NCBI GenBank assembly: GCA_013423325.1
Contig: BLJB01000206.1
Span: forward strand, 1 to 64,000
Source: Usnea hakonensis
Lineage: Eukaryota; Ascomycota; Lecanoromycetes; Lecanorales; Parmeliaceae
Direction: 5' to 3'
Length of the DNA stretch: 64,000 nt
The position numbers and the translations under genes are program-made. Positions 45,432 through 56,528 of this stretch are shown one piece after another (position 1 is the first letter of the stretch; every line of letters begins with the position of its first letter). The notes beneath the pieces are model-generated. The model searched no databases, had not been told where the DNA came from, and saw only the letters and a list, made by a program, of their open reading frames with translations.

Positions 45432-46440
45432 ACCTTTCAGCTATGAGAGTTGACACTCAGCAGCTGTATTCATATCAAAAGCTCATGCCCTGATATTGGC
45501 AAAGCAGAGACCACTTACGAGTAGCGTACAGATAAATATAGATATACAACAGCCACTGATTTTGAATGACTAAGCAGAAAAATGTAAAGTAAGGTAAGCT
45601 TAAAGTAGATGGACTCTAGCGTGGCTGCACGTGGCCGAGGGGCGCGCGCTTATATAGGAGACAGGACAGTGACACGAAGCTTTTCCAAAGAGCAGCCGGG
45701 GAGCTTTACAACTAAAAGCTCTTACATTTGCTGCCATCTCAGAGGCTATACAGGGCGTAGCATACAGTGAATCGGGACGAGGCCACAGGAAACCAAGGAC
45801 ATCCAGCCTCCCCGCGACGATGAAGTTTGTCTGCAAGCCAGTCAGAAATCCCGCTAATCAAACTTTTTTCGGCAGATCACGATGTTCAATAGTTACTGTG
45901 AAGCTACTGTGCCGTGAAGAGCAATTTCGTCGGAGTACCTCCATTTGCCTTACTCAAACCCCTCAATCCCTGTGCTTTTGCGCTAAATGCTTTAACTAGG
46001 TATTTTCTACTCAAAAACGCATAAAGAAACCCTGTTGGCTACGAAAATTCTGGTAGCCATGTAAAAGGCAGCGCGGGTCGTTCTATGATAACTCGATCCG
46101 CGCTCTGTCGGAGAATATGAGCCCCACTTGATACTCCACGTACGCCCGTGCTGTCTGTAGCAGCTTTGAGTTTCAAGTGTCGCGCGTTTCAGCAAGATGT
46201 GGGAAGCGTATCGGATGTCGCATCAACGCTATGAATGACCTGCGGTCATGGCACTATTCCTCTCATTCGTCGATTTAGCAACCACTAATCTTAAATCTGT
46301 AGAGTACATGCGACTTTTGAAAAATATCATACGCAACGCAACCATTGTACCTTGCTTTTGGCGATCCATCTGCGATTCATCGTTTCTGAATGCCAATAAA
46401 TGTATGATAAAGGCGGGTTGCCCGTCATCATGCTAATAAT
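45432..46440. other. Intergenic between divergent kinase and peptidase genes
   Basis: Should hold both promoters. No gene, RNA or repeat is recognised. Confidence 0.5.
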
Positions 46441-48641
46441 ATGTTCAAGTTCATCGATTCGATGTTTTCCGTACCTACCGTTCTTTTCTGGTCTTTGCTG
46501 ACAGCTGAATATGCCCTTTCGCAATTTCTCTCCCCACCTGCTTCCTTGACAAGTGCAGATACGAACTCTGGTTACGCTGTCCGCTACAAAGAAGTTCCAC
46601 CGGGGACCTGTGAGCAAAGAGGGGATATAAAGAGTATAAGTGGCTATGTCGATGTGTCTGCCGACCAGCATATCTTTTTCTGGTTTTTTGAAGCAAGAAA
46701 TCAAGATCCGACCACGGCACCCTTGACCACCTGGATCAATGGGGGACCTGGCACCAGCTCGATGGTAGGGCTGTTCCAGGAAATGGGACCCTGTTCAATC
46801 GATGCAAATGGGGAAGTCATTGACAACCCTTACTCTTGGACAAACGCCAGCAACCTACTATTCATCGATCAGCCCGTGCAGACTGGGTTTTCATACTCGA
46901 GAACAACACCCGGATATGTCAACCCGGCTAATGGATACATCGTAGATTCGCCAAATGGCGTCTGCCCTTCACAAGGAGTCACAGACGGCACGTGCGGGAC
47001 CTACTCGGACTCGAGCGACTTGGATGAGATTCCCGTCTCGACCTCCGCGGCAGCATCGGCCTTCTATGCGACCTTACAAGGATTCATGAGCGTTTTCCCG
47101 AACTACGCGAGGGAGGAATTCCATTTCGCTACCGGTCAGTGGTCCAATCTTGCATTAGCATGAGATACTGATATTTCCTGCATAAAGAGAGTTATGGAGG
47201 GCACTACGGTCCTGTTTTTGCTTCGTATATTGAGGCCCAGAACGCCAAACAAGCAGCCGGTACGACAAATATCAGTCTCAAGACGCTGACTATTGTAAAC
47301 GGATGGATGAATCCTATCGTTCAGGTATGATATGGCGATTCGTCTAGACAACACTACTCGGGGCTAATATGAAGGGACCAGTACGCCGCATACTATAACT
47401 TTACGGTAGCTGTCGTCCTCTCCATGACCACCATCCCACTAAGCCTGAACGTTGTAGGTGGATCCCGGAAACACATATGATTACAAGCCATACAACGATT
47501 CCGCGGCTTCGGAGCTACACTCTCTTGTATACGGGTCTGGCGGATGCGTTGACAAGCTGGAACATTGTGTTGCAACTGGAACAAATTCTGATTGTTCGGC
47601 CGCCGACAACTACTGTCTTCAAGTCGAGAACTTTTTCGACACGATCACGGGTCGAGATGAGGATGACATAAGAGAACTCGAACCAGATCCGTGAGTCGCA
47701 TTTGATTTTGAGAAAACAGTTCCTGACCTGCGTGCAGGTATCCTCCGGAGTATTACGTCCGCTATTTAAATACTCCAGCAGTACAAGCCGCAATAGGTGC
47801 CTATGTAAATTATACGGAACAATCATTGGCTGTGGCATACAATTTCAACACCACAGGCGATGATGGCAGAATAGATGGTACTACGACAGACATTCAGACA
47901 CTTGTGGAACAGGGTGTTGCAGTAAGTACGATACTGAGAAGTATTACAGCTATAGCTCACTCCAGACCAGGTCACTATGCTCTACGGCGATGCCGACTAC
48001 AACAGTCCGTCCCTTTCGTCTGGACTATGAACTATGACTGAATAAGGCTTACACGGTGAATAGGTAACTGGCTCGGCGGCGAAGCCGTCTACAACTCCAT
48101 CCTAATCCCCGGCTCCTCGGCCCCCGGCTACGTCAACATCTCCACCTCCGACTCCATCGTCCATGGCCAGGCCAAACAAAGTGGCCTCTTCACCTTCGCC
48201 CGCATCTACGAATCCGGCCACGAAATCCCCTACTACCAGCCCTTGACAGCACTAACCCTCTTCGAGCGGGCCATCAACGGCTACGACATTGCCACCGGAG
48301 AGCAGCAGGTCAACCGAGCATACGTTACCGTCGGGCCTGCGAAGAGTACCTACCGAGAAGGCAACGCCACTATGCAATTTGCGGTGGTGCAAGACGCGCA
48401 GTTGCAACTCGTCGATCTCGCTGATAATACCACTTTAGGGCGTCCAGATGACAGGGTTCTCTCAGCCTCGAATCCTGGAAGGAAGCTAGCTGCTGAGGAT
48501 GGGAAGGCGGGTGCAGGGAAGCTGGTGTTGACGAATGCTTCCCCTTATGGCAATACTTTGGATGGGTTGAGGAAGTCTGGGAAGCTGGCGATACCCATTC
48601 ATATGAGGAAGAGAGGACGAAAGGTGCGAAGAGGGACGTAA
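46441..48641 (+). CDS. Secreted serine carboxypeptidase, family S10
   Basis: Seven exons (46441-47134, 47188-47324, 47382-47405, 47458-47690, 47738-47921, 47971-48004, 48064-48641) give 627 residues. Residues 1-27 form a signal peptide. Motifs in order: WINGGPGTSSM (oxyanion region), IDQPVQTGFSYS, nucleophile TESYGGHYG (S233, codon split by intron 1), YGDADYN (D431) and ESGHEIPYYQP (H488), so the catalytic triad is complete. The enzyme removes C-terminal residues from peptides at acid pH. Exon 3 is only 24 bases (YAAYYNFT). After the catalytic domain comes a tail of about 110 residues ending very basic (KRGRKVRR), without a clear GPI signal. An inserted GVCPSQGVTDGTCG loop follows the oxyanion region. 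It is likely extracellular. Confidence 0.92.
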
Positions 48642-49661
48642 GGTGGCTTGAGGGCGGTAAATTAATGAGACGAATGTGCATAGACTAGCAATATAGATTG
48701 ATATCCACAACCTTCTCTGGGTGTCTCTGGTCGCTTGACTACTCAAGTCATTTGTGTATATGTGAGTACAAAGACAGTGGCTCGTCAAGTAGGCAATGAA
48801 CCAAAGTAGTTGGGTCTTCAGATATGTAGGCAGTGCTCACCACCTCGCTCCTGCCAATATCCCATAATAACCCCCGTTTCTCAACCACAAATCACAACCC
48901 TCAATCCCCAGCAACGAATCGCCTGGAACACCTCACCTTGAACCCTAAATGAAAAAGCCATTCCGTGCTTCACATCCATACTTCACAGCCATACCTTACT
49001 CAACCAATCACGCATCTCAATCATGCAAATGCGAGTTGGAACATGGCGATTCCGCCGATGTTGGCATCCCAACCTTCTCTCACCAGTGGTCGCCTAGCTG
49101 TTCGAAAATGTATAATAAATACGACTGCTCCAGGAAAGCTTCTAGGGAATACAATTCATGCTTCCTCAATACTCCATATCCATGTTACTTCCACATTCGC
49201 TCATTTCGACAATGTGCTGGTCCCAAACCCGCACTCCCTCCTCAGCCTTGCCGGACAAGCCGCAGGCAATACATCAAGTACAGTATCCCCCTGTGGGCCA
49301 GTAAAATCATCCCCTACTTCAGGTCTCCGGCTGAGTGGTAAGGTACGTACCACTTTACGAAAGGCTACAGTAAGGCGGTTTTTCAGGCTCCGACTGTTGG
49401 AATTCAGGCAACGGTGAGGAGGGAAGGTGCCAGCAAAGCATGACTAGCCGGACGAGGTATCGCTTTGTTTTAGGCTCCGGTATTAAAACAACTCCCCAGC
49501 TTCTCCTCGCTTTTCCTTTTATTTATATTGTGAGATTGATCTATTTGGCATTGTTTCGTGGTTCGTTTCAAAAAAAAAAAAAAATAGGTGCCAACCTCCT
49601 TGCGGGCTCATCTTTCGCACATCTTGCTTTTCGGAAAGATCTCAATTGGATTTTCTCCGGC
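48642..49661. other. Intergenic and HET gene upstream region
   Basis: No supported gene. A run of 14 adenines at about 49570-49583 lies upstream of the HET start. The HET frame stays open back to 49440 through this run, but the stretch looks like leader rather than protein. Confidence 0.45.
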
Positions 49662-51809
49662 ATGGAGGAGGAAGAGGCTACCTTTTGTGACACCTGCCGA
49701 AAAGCTGCTTCTTTTATTGATGATTACTACAAATGCCTAAAAGCCCGCTACAATGAGGAAAATCAGCTCCCTTTTTATCCAAAGGAATTAGAATTCAATG
49801 GTGGATCGATCTCACTTGGAACTTTGAAAGATTTGCAGAGCAGGATTGAGTGTACTTCATGCCAAGACATAGCCTGTTGTTTGGTTCAACGTGGCAGAGG
49901 ATTTCTCGCTCACGACGTCTTTAGACTCATTTGGACGGGATATGGAAGTCTCCATATCGAAGATAGTATGGCCGATCCATGTCTCGGGCTTTGGCGCTTG
50001 GAAATGCCAAATGAAGCGCATGGAGTTGGGAGACTGTTCAATCCTCAGCAAGTCAATGTCGAACTTCTGCTTCGATGGATTGCTTGCTGTCACACATCAC
50101 ATGGAAAACATTGTCACGACATTGTACTATCGAGCCCATTGTCTCTCATCTACCTGATTGATGTAGTGGAGGGTCGTCTGATTTCGGCGAACATAGAAAC
50201 TAGATACGTGGCTCTCAGTTATGTATGGGGCGACTTCAATACCATCCAGACAACTAAACGAAATCTCTTGCAACTTCAGGAACCTGGAAGTCTTGATGTC
50301 ACTAATGGTAATCTCAAGCTTGGGAAGACGATCAAAGATGCTCTACGCCTTGTTTCGCTTTTGGGTGAGAGGTATATATGGGTAGATTGCCTTTGCATCG
50401 TCCAGGATGATCTGGATTTGAAGCAAGAATCCCTGAATGCTATGGGCTTAATATATGCGAATGCATACTTCACCATCGTGGCTGCCGAAGGGCACCATGC
50501 TGATCATGGCTTACGCGGTCTAGGGCATGGTTCTCATGACCGTTTTGTGGGCTGCAACATCATCCGATTCCCATTCGAGACTGATGTTGTCGCTCACCGC
50601 CCTCGAGCCTGGTATCCTGAAGGCAGCCCGTGGGAGTCAAGAGCCTGGACTTTTCAGGAAGCCTTGTTTTCTCGACGACTTCTGATTTTCAATGGCACGG
50701 TTTCATGGTTCTGCAGGGCCGCTATCTGGGAGGAACATGTGAACAAGCCTACCGAAGACGTGGCGTACTCTCCTGTGGCGAATGAAGCCACCCTTGTGCC
50801 TTTTGCTGCGCGTCTCCCGACTTGGCCAGACTTGAAGAGGTGGAGGGAAATGGTAGGGGATTTCAATAAGCGGAAGTTGACGTTCGACGAAGATATGATG
50901 GACTCTTTCGCTGGATTAAAATCGATCTTTGACGACCAATTCAGCGGCGGCATACTTTGGGGTATACCAGAGATGTTTTTCGATCATTGTATAATTTGGA
51001 AGCCCAGGGAAGTCCTTCGGCGAAGAAGGGCGTACAATCACGCACTCTGGGCAGAGTCCCTTCCAAGTTGGTCCTGGGTAGCTTGGGAAGGTGACGTCAT
51101 TCTGGTCGAAAACTTCGACAGTGACCCTAAGTACGACAGTCAAGACATCCAGATCCAACCGTTGGCTCAATGGTACAAGTCAAGGGAGCCAACGTCGTCT
51201 CTCTACCCGGTCTTGAATATTGACCCTGCTTTGCGACTACACTACGTCAAACTTCAAGTGGAGCAATTACCGACCGGATGGACTCGGGGACGGTACCCTG
51301 ACGGCACTTTTCATTTCATTCATGAAACGTTACCTACCAAGCAATTCCGATATCCGATACCTCTGAAGAACGAATCGATTGAACCTTCAATTGATGAGAA
51401 CGGCCGATATCTCCATTTCAAGACCCAGAGGACATGGCTCTACTTGGGAAGGGAAATAGTAGGGGATCGACATAATTCGAAAATCTGTATGGCTTGCCTG
51501 AGCGACAGCGAGGGCAAATGGGCAGGTAGTATTCGTTTAAACACATCTCGATATGAGTCACTACCAAGGGAACAATCTTTTGATCTCATTGCCTTATCTG
51601 TGGCCAAGGCCGACAATAGTGAGGAGTCCATCTATCTGGACGAGTGGAATATCCCCGAACGACCGCGAGACTCCGAGTTCTACCATTTCTATTTCGTGAT
51701 GTGGGTCGAGTGGTATGCCGGAATCGCTCATCGCAAAGCCATCGGAACAGTCTACAAACCCGTTTGGGACCGCCAGGTCCGAGAGGATATAGATGTCATA
51801 CTCGGCTGA
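49662..51809 (+). CDS. HET-domain protein (heterokaryon incompatibility type)
   Basis: A single frame. I take the ATG at 49662 (715 residues, MEEEEATFCDTCRKAASF) because the upstream extension to 49440 runs through a poly-A stretch and hydrophobic leader-like sequence. An N-terminal cysteine-rich part (CDTC near 9-12; CTSCQDIACC near 65) is common ahead of HET domains. The HET domain is about 180-335: YVALSYVWGD, then YIWVDCLCIVQDD, YANAYFTIVAAEG and SRAWTFQEALFSRRLL. This is a TIR-like fold that triggers cell death after nonself fusion in filamentous fungi. The C-terminal 350 residues include a PSWSWVAWEGD block typical of the family. It lies 1.2 kb upstream of, and on the same strand as, the STAND-N/LIM gene. 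Confidence 0.93.
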   Translation: MEEEEATFCDTCRKAASFIDDYYKCLKARYNEENQLPFYPKELEFNGGSISLGTLKDLQSRIECTSCQDIACCLVQRGRGFLAHDVFRLIWTGYGSLHIEDSMADPCLGLWRLEMPNEAHGVGRLFNPQQVNVELLLRWIACCHTSHGKHCHDIVLSSPLSLIYLIDVVEGRLISANIETRYVALSYVWGDFNTIQTTKRNLLQLQEPGSLDVTNGNLKLGKTIKDALRLVSLLGERYIWVDCLCIVQDDLDLKQESLNAMGLIYANAYFTIVAAEGHHADHGLRGLGHGSHDRFVGCNIIRFPFETDVVAHRPRAWYPEGSPWESRAWTFQEALFSRRLLIFNGTVSWFCRAAIWEEHVNKPTEDVAYSPVANEATLVPFAARLPTWPDLKRWREMVGDFNKRKLTFDEDMMDSFAGLKSIFDDQFSGGILWGIPEMFFDHCIIWKPREVLRRRRAYNHALWAESLPSWSWVAWEGDVILVENFDSDPKYDSQDIQIQPLAQWYKSREPTSSLYPVLNIDPALRLHYVKLQVEQLPTGWTRGRYPDGTFHFIHETLPTKQFRYPIPLKNESIEPSIDENGRYLHFKTQRTWLYLGREIVGDRHNSKICMACLSDSEGKWAGSIRLNTSRYESLPREQSFDLIALSVAKADNSEESIYLDEWNIPERPRDSEFYHFYFVMWVEWYAGIAHRKAIGTVYKPVWDRQVREDIDVILG

Positions 51810-53000
51810 TCCCCAGGACAGGATTCTATGAGTCTACTCGATAGGCGCTTTTCTTCCATGATGACCAAGGAAATCTCGTTCGATAACCTTTGCTTAGGAC
51901 TCTCCTCCTCGAACACCAATGGACTTTCTCTTCTGTTCTAGACAGGCTCAACCACAATTGCAACTTTTTTATTTCGACTATTGTTCGGCTGCGCGGTAGC
52001 ATGATGAGTAAGTGCGGTCAGTTGCGAGCCTTTCATTTTTGTCCCAGTGGGCTCTTACGATTCCAACATCTCCGTCTCCAATCATACCTTCCCATCCCCA
52101 CCTCATCCCCTTGAGCACACATTACACAGACTATTATGCAAGATATCATAGCATTCCTACCCTCGGAGACGGATTATACGTACGTCTTGCGCCCCAACGT
52201 AGAGCCGTGTATTCAGTAAGCACGATATCACTATTATGCAAGAGATGGCCTACTCACGGAGTATGTCTTTTCTCGCGAGTTGTCATAGCTCACGGGCAGG
52301 TATCCGTCATTAGTACATACTTACCTTCTCCACGGAGGTCTGTGATGTGACGGTCGCGTGATTTCAAGATTTATAAAGTAGTAAATTTTTTTCTAACGAG
52401 CTACCTCTGTCACCGACTTTCCCCTTCTCATACTTCCCCAATCATTCATATCCAATCCATCGCCCTAATCAGCAAATTTCTCTCCACCACACTCCATCCC
52501 ACTCGCTCCGCCCATCATCCTTCCTCCAATTCCAAAGAACTTCACCATCAAAACGCCGTTCTTCGTCAAGACGAACGCAGACCACAACGAGAGTTATCAG
52601 ACGAGCCTTGCGACATTGCAACATAGCATAGCCAATCTCGTGATGACGCGTCCCGGTCCGGCGGTAGATATAGTGCAGTAGGTAGCCGTCTCAGCGCCGC
52701 AAATGTCAGCTCTTGAAGGTATGCAAGGCTACGAGGCACAGTCCAATGGCCAAAGGTTTACAGCACTCCATCATGCTTTGCTGGGGCTGATCGCCACCGC
52801 CGCTTACTGCGCCTTTCTTCAGCCCAATCTCATAACGGCCCCTATATTTAGTGTAGCAGCGGGTGATTGTTATTTATACTTTCGGTATCCACCCAGTATG
52901 TCTAGCGATTGCATTGTTGTCGTTCGCATCAGTGTCAAAGACTAAGGGTGAGGACTTCTGGGATGAAACCCAAGAGCGGCAACAAGAATACTCCTTAACC
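51810..53000. other. Intergenic between HET and STAND-N/LIM genes
   Basis: Pyrimidine-rich at 52400-52560. A short 80-codon frame at 52703-52945 has no recognisable motif and is probably leader. No other feature is found. Confidence 0.45.
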
Positions 53001-55369
53001 ATGTCGGACCCACTCAGTATAGCAGCGGGTATCGTCGGTATTGTTAAGGCTGTAGCCCAGGTCTCTATAGTACTAACAAGGTATACGAAATCGACTCTTG
53101 GGGCCCCACAACAGGCTCAAGTAGTGCTCGCGGAGGTTAGCGACATAGGGGAAATCTTGTCGCAGCTCCAGTCATATCTACTTGGGCTGAACTCTCCCAG
53201 AAGATCGAGAGCCTCCTTGCTCAAGGTTGATAAGGTGGTGAATATCGTCAGTGGCTGCGTGCTCACATTCTCGGAGCTTGAAAGGCTCTTGGACGAGATG
53301 AAGACGGATGACCTGGGCGTGTTAGATCGCTTGAAATGGGCAAGAAAGGTGTCGGTAGTTGCGGATCTGATCCGGAGGCTACAGAATCACAAGGCATCTC
53401 TGTCTTTGGTGCTCAATGTCTTGAATGGGTTAGTATCTAAGATATCTGCCACATTTATTGTCCGCATGGGTGCTTATGTTTGGAAGGCAAACAATGGCTG
53501 AAGCTATAGATTCGATGGAACAACTCCACGCACTCGTGGAACGATGCTATGAAGAAATGTCCACAAGAGTACGAGCGCTGGAGGTCCTAGACATCCAGAA
53601 CGGAGGCGATGCAAATTGGACCTCAGTTGATGATACAGAATCCATCGCGACCATTCGCCTACACCCGCCTGATGCAAGGTATGAAGCTACCACCGATCGG
53701 CAAACAGTACACTTTGACTTTCTGCATGATCTGCAAAAGTCACGTGTGTATAGAAGAGGCCACGCGCTCCGAGGATCTGTCTTTTCGGCTTTGACGAATA
53801 GTGCGTGCTCCGTGGGATGGTCATTGCTTTCGGAAATGAGTCTGTCTGAAGTGTCCAACATTTCAGTGATAAATCTCCCGATCACTGACGGAGAAATTTT
53901 CAATCCCCAACGATCTTCGCAGACGTGGTCAGCCAAGCCCAACGAAGGTGCCTCTGCCGGCCCATATGTAAATGATCTTAGGGGCAATCAACGTACTCAG
54001 CTTAATAAGGTCGTCCGCAAACCAGTCCCCGCAAGTAATTCTGCGATCGTTCCGGGCCGTTGGCTGGCATCTGCCCAGACAGAAGAGCAGACTTCTTTCA
54101 CGGCACGCCCTTCCTCCCGATATCGCGCAATTGAAGGTTATGATGTCCATTCCCAATTGGTGGAGCACTACAAAAAGGAAACGCCTGTAAGCATGACGGA
54201 AGAATATGCCACGACGATTACTCAGCCACCAAAAGATGCTCTGAGTCCTTCTTCGACTTCAAAAGATCAGCCTGTTCTCTTATCACAATCTGACTACACG
54301 ATAGCCGACAGTGGGACCTATCCATGTAAAAGTTGTGAAGAAATATTGGAGGAAGCAAAAATTTTCACTCTTGGTGGACCAAGCCTCTTCCTCGTGACTT
54401 AGATACCGCTAAGCTAATGCGAAAGCAGTGGGTACCCGGGGGTATATAGAGGCCCCTCCTCGTTGCACCACATGCGGCTTCACTATCGAACGCAACGGTC
54501 TTTTCCTCTTCGACGACGGGTCACCTGCATGCCTTAATTGTACATATAGGTGCAGCGTTTGTAAAGTCAGGGCACAAAGCCTTACCATTGTCGTGGGAAC
54601 GCGGGCTTTTTGTGAGACATGTTTCGACTTCGAGTGTCGAGATTGCAAGGGGAAGATCAGGTTGAGCAATAGCATATATCAAAGATCAGATGGGTTCTTC
54701 TGGTTGAAGTGCACCAGAAGTCCTTCCGATTTCCGGTGGCAAAAATGTGCCGAACCCGTGAAAGCAAATATTGCTGCAGCAGTTGGGCAGGAATGTCAAC
54801 CAGCGTCCAGCCAGACGCAGCGGCAAAGTTTCTCGCGGGACGACTTACCTATTGGCCTTGTTGACTCTCTTATGGAGCAAGTCGAACTCTATTGGTGTAA
54901 AGGTTGTGAAAAGGTATGATTTGTACGGACAAACTCCCGTTCAGCCATACCACCCCCTATACTTATGTCGAAATGCTAACAATTACGACATACGCTCAGA
55001 TAATCGAAGAAGGGAAGGCCTTAGGATTCGGTATGTCTTCGCTTTGAACTAATATCTTTGCGAGGCTAATATACTATTGATATGTTAGCGGACAACCGAT
55101 GGCATATAAACTGTTTCCGCTGTACCACCTGCAGTAAAATCTTGGACCCCGATGAATACCACTACTTCCTTAACGACGGGTCGCTCGTCTGTAATAGATG
55201 TACCTACAGCTGCAGCGTCTGTAACAATAAGATAGAGGATCTGGCTATTCTCATAGGGGATCAGGCCTTCTGCTCAATATGCTTCAAGTGTCGGAAATGC
55301 AAAAAGAAAATTGAAGATTTCAAATACGCGAGGACTTCGCAAGGAATATCTTGTATGGAGTGTCGTTAA
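53001..55369 (+). CDS. STAND-type N-terminal domain joined to tandem LIM modules
   Basis: Five exons (53001-53428, 53487-54373, 54429-54913, 55000-55030, 55089-55369) give 703 residues. Residues 1-140 (MSDPLSIAAGIVGIVKAVAQ, then SQLQSYLLGL, ELERLLDEMK) match the helical N-terminal domain of fungal NLR/STAND proteins. A middle region (about 140-420) has SEMSLSEVSNISVINLPI, then a disordered part. Two LIM blocks follow: about 423-511 and 595-690. Block B keeps the ligands (CKGC, WHINCFRCTTC, CNRC, CSVC, CSIC, CRKC). In block A the WHxxC part reads GYIEAPPRC, so a histidine and a cysteine are lost. The intron 2 donor (GTGGAC) is weak. The frame stops right after CMEC, while a basic KR-rich peptide continues in another frame. 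It is probably a signalling or recognition scaffold. Confidence 0.8.
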
Positions 55370-56048
55370 TGCGAAGGCGCCGGAAAGTTTCATTGCCGGT
55401 GCTACCACCGTCAGCGGTATCGAGATATCTTTTGGGAAGATGCGAGGATTCTATAGAGGGGTCTATAGAGCGAGTGAATAAAGGCGTTCCAGCGCCAATG
55501 AGCACTGAAAAAGCACAGTGGCCGAAAGCATGATGGTACTAAAAGGGGTCCAAGATGTTCTGAGGACTCAGCAATGTAGGGCAGGGAGTGGAGCTCTTGG
55601 CCTGCAAAGTGCGAGGACTGCAGGGTGCTTCAGATTGATCATGAATCCCTAGCGCTCTAACCACTCTGGCTGTGCCCGAGAACGCCTGTGAAGCCCTTTG
55701 GGTGTCCAGTGTGACTTAATCCATCAATTAATCAAACAATCAGAGAAAGCCAATTAGATGACTGAAAGAGCATGCTCAGAGGCAGGCTCAAGGCACTGAA
55801 GCAAGCGCTCTGAGAGTATCCAGAAGTAAGCTCAAGATAGAAGCACGGATGCCTACATGCTCTGCTCAGAGGGCAAGTCGAAAAGCGTGTCGTCAGGTTA
55901 GTAATGTTGAGGATAGAGGGTAAGGAAGGAACGGATGAAATTGAGGAAAATATTGCATGCCTGCATCCGGCTTAGCGCTACGAACAGAACAACATTTCCG
56001 ACTTAAGCTCCACCACCTCCCTCCCACCACCATGTCCCTCCCACCATC
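55370..56048. other. Intergenic; out-of-frame continuation of the LIM gene and a tRNA-like relic
   Basis: 55370-55533 stays open in the frame next to the LIM frame (SLMRRRRKVSLPVLPPSA...), which looks like a displaced C-terminus. A tRNA-like half lies at 55637-55677. The rest has no recognised feature. Confidence 0.5.
55637..55677 (-). other. tRNA 5'-half relic, anticodon CAT-like
   Basis: The minus strand has a good box A and D-arm (CAGAGTGGTTAGAGCG) followed by AGGGATTCATGATC, which fits the 5' side and loop of an anticodon arm with CAT. Similarity stops there: no T arm or 3' acceptor strand follows. It may be a truncated tRNA-Met copy or the head of a tRNA-derived SINE. Confidence 0.35.
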
Positions 56049-56528
56049 ATGACAACAACAACAACACCAACCACCAACCCTCCAACCATCCTCATCCCCC
56101 GACACCCAACCCCCCCCCTCTCCCCCCCCCTCCACACCGCCCTCCAAACCGCCCTCCTCACTCCACCCACCATCCGCACCCTCCGACAAACCCTCGAATC
56201 CACAACAAAAGCGCAGTCCTGGCAAGAGGCCGTGAAGCAGCGCACTCTCCAATTACTGGCGAGCAGGGAGTATTGGAGGTATGAAGATCTGGTGGGGGTG
56301 ATTGTGAGGGAGGCGAGGGGTGTTGATGAGTTTGGGGATGGAGGAGGGGAGGGGGAAGTGGAGGAGGGAGAGGGAGAGGGAAAGGAGGATGTGCAGGATG
56401 GTAGGGCCAAGGGGAGGGTGGATATCAAGATTCCGGAAAAAGCAATTACGGAGGCGGCGGTCGTTGTGAAAGGTGTGTTGGTGGAGAAAGTGGAGTTGGA
56501 GGCTGAGGGGAAGGGATTCTGGGATTGA
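56049..56528 (+). CDS. Small uncharacterised protein
   Basis: A 159-residue frame. The start is a low-complexity Thr/Pro stretch; residues about 35-85 look like a real helical domain (TIRTLRQTLESTTKAQSW, then LQLLASREYWRYEDLVGVIVREA). A Gly/Glu linker follows, then a short C-terminal segment (KIPEKAITEAAVVVKGVLVEK) ending in FWD. I do not recognise the family. In favour of coding: a sensible amphipathic core, and base composition that shifts from C-rich to G-rich as in the certain genes of this window. Against: it is short, with long antisense frames caused by the same composition. No signal peptide or membrane segment is visible. Confidence 0.55.
   Translation: MTTTTTPTTNPPTILIPRHPTPPLSPPLHTALQTALLTPPTIRTLRQTLESTTKAQSWQEAVKQRTLQLLASREYWRYEDLVGVIVREARGVDEFGDGGGEGEVEEGEGEGKEDVQDGRAKGRVDIKIPEKAITEAAVVVKGVLVEKVELEAEGKGFWD

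Noticed and set aside
49440..49661. Longer HET protein start at 49440
   Set aside because: The extension runs through a 14-A homopolymer and leader-like sequence; the ATG at 49662 begins the recognisable cysteine-rich N-terminus.
52703..52945. 80-codon frame before the STAND-N/LIM gene
   Set aside because: No motif and out of frame with the domain start at 53001; probably leader.
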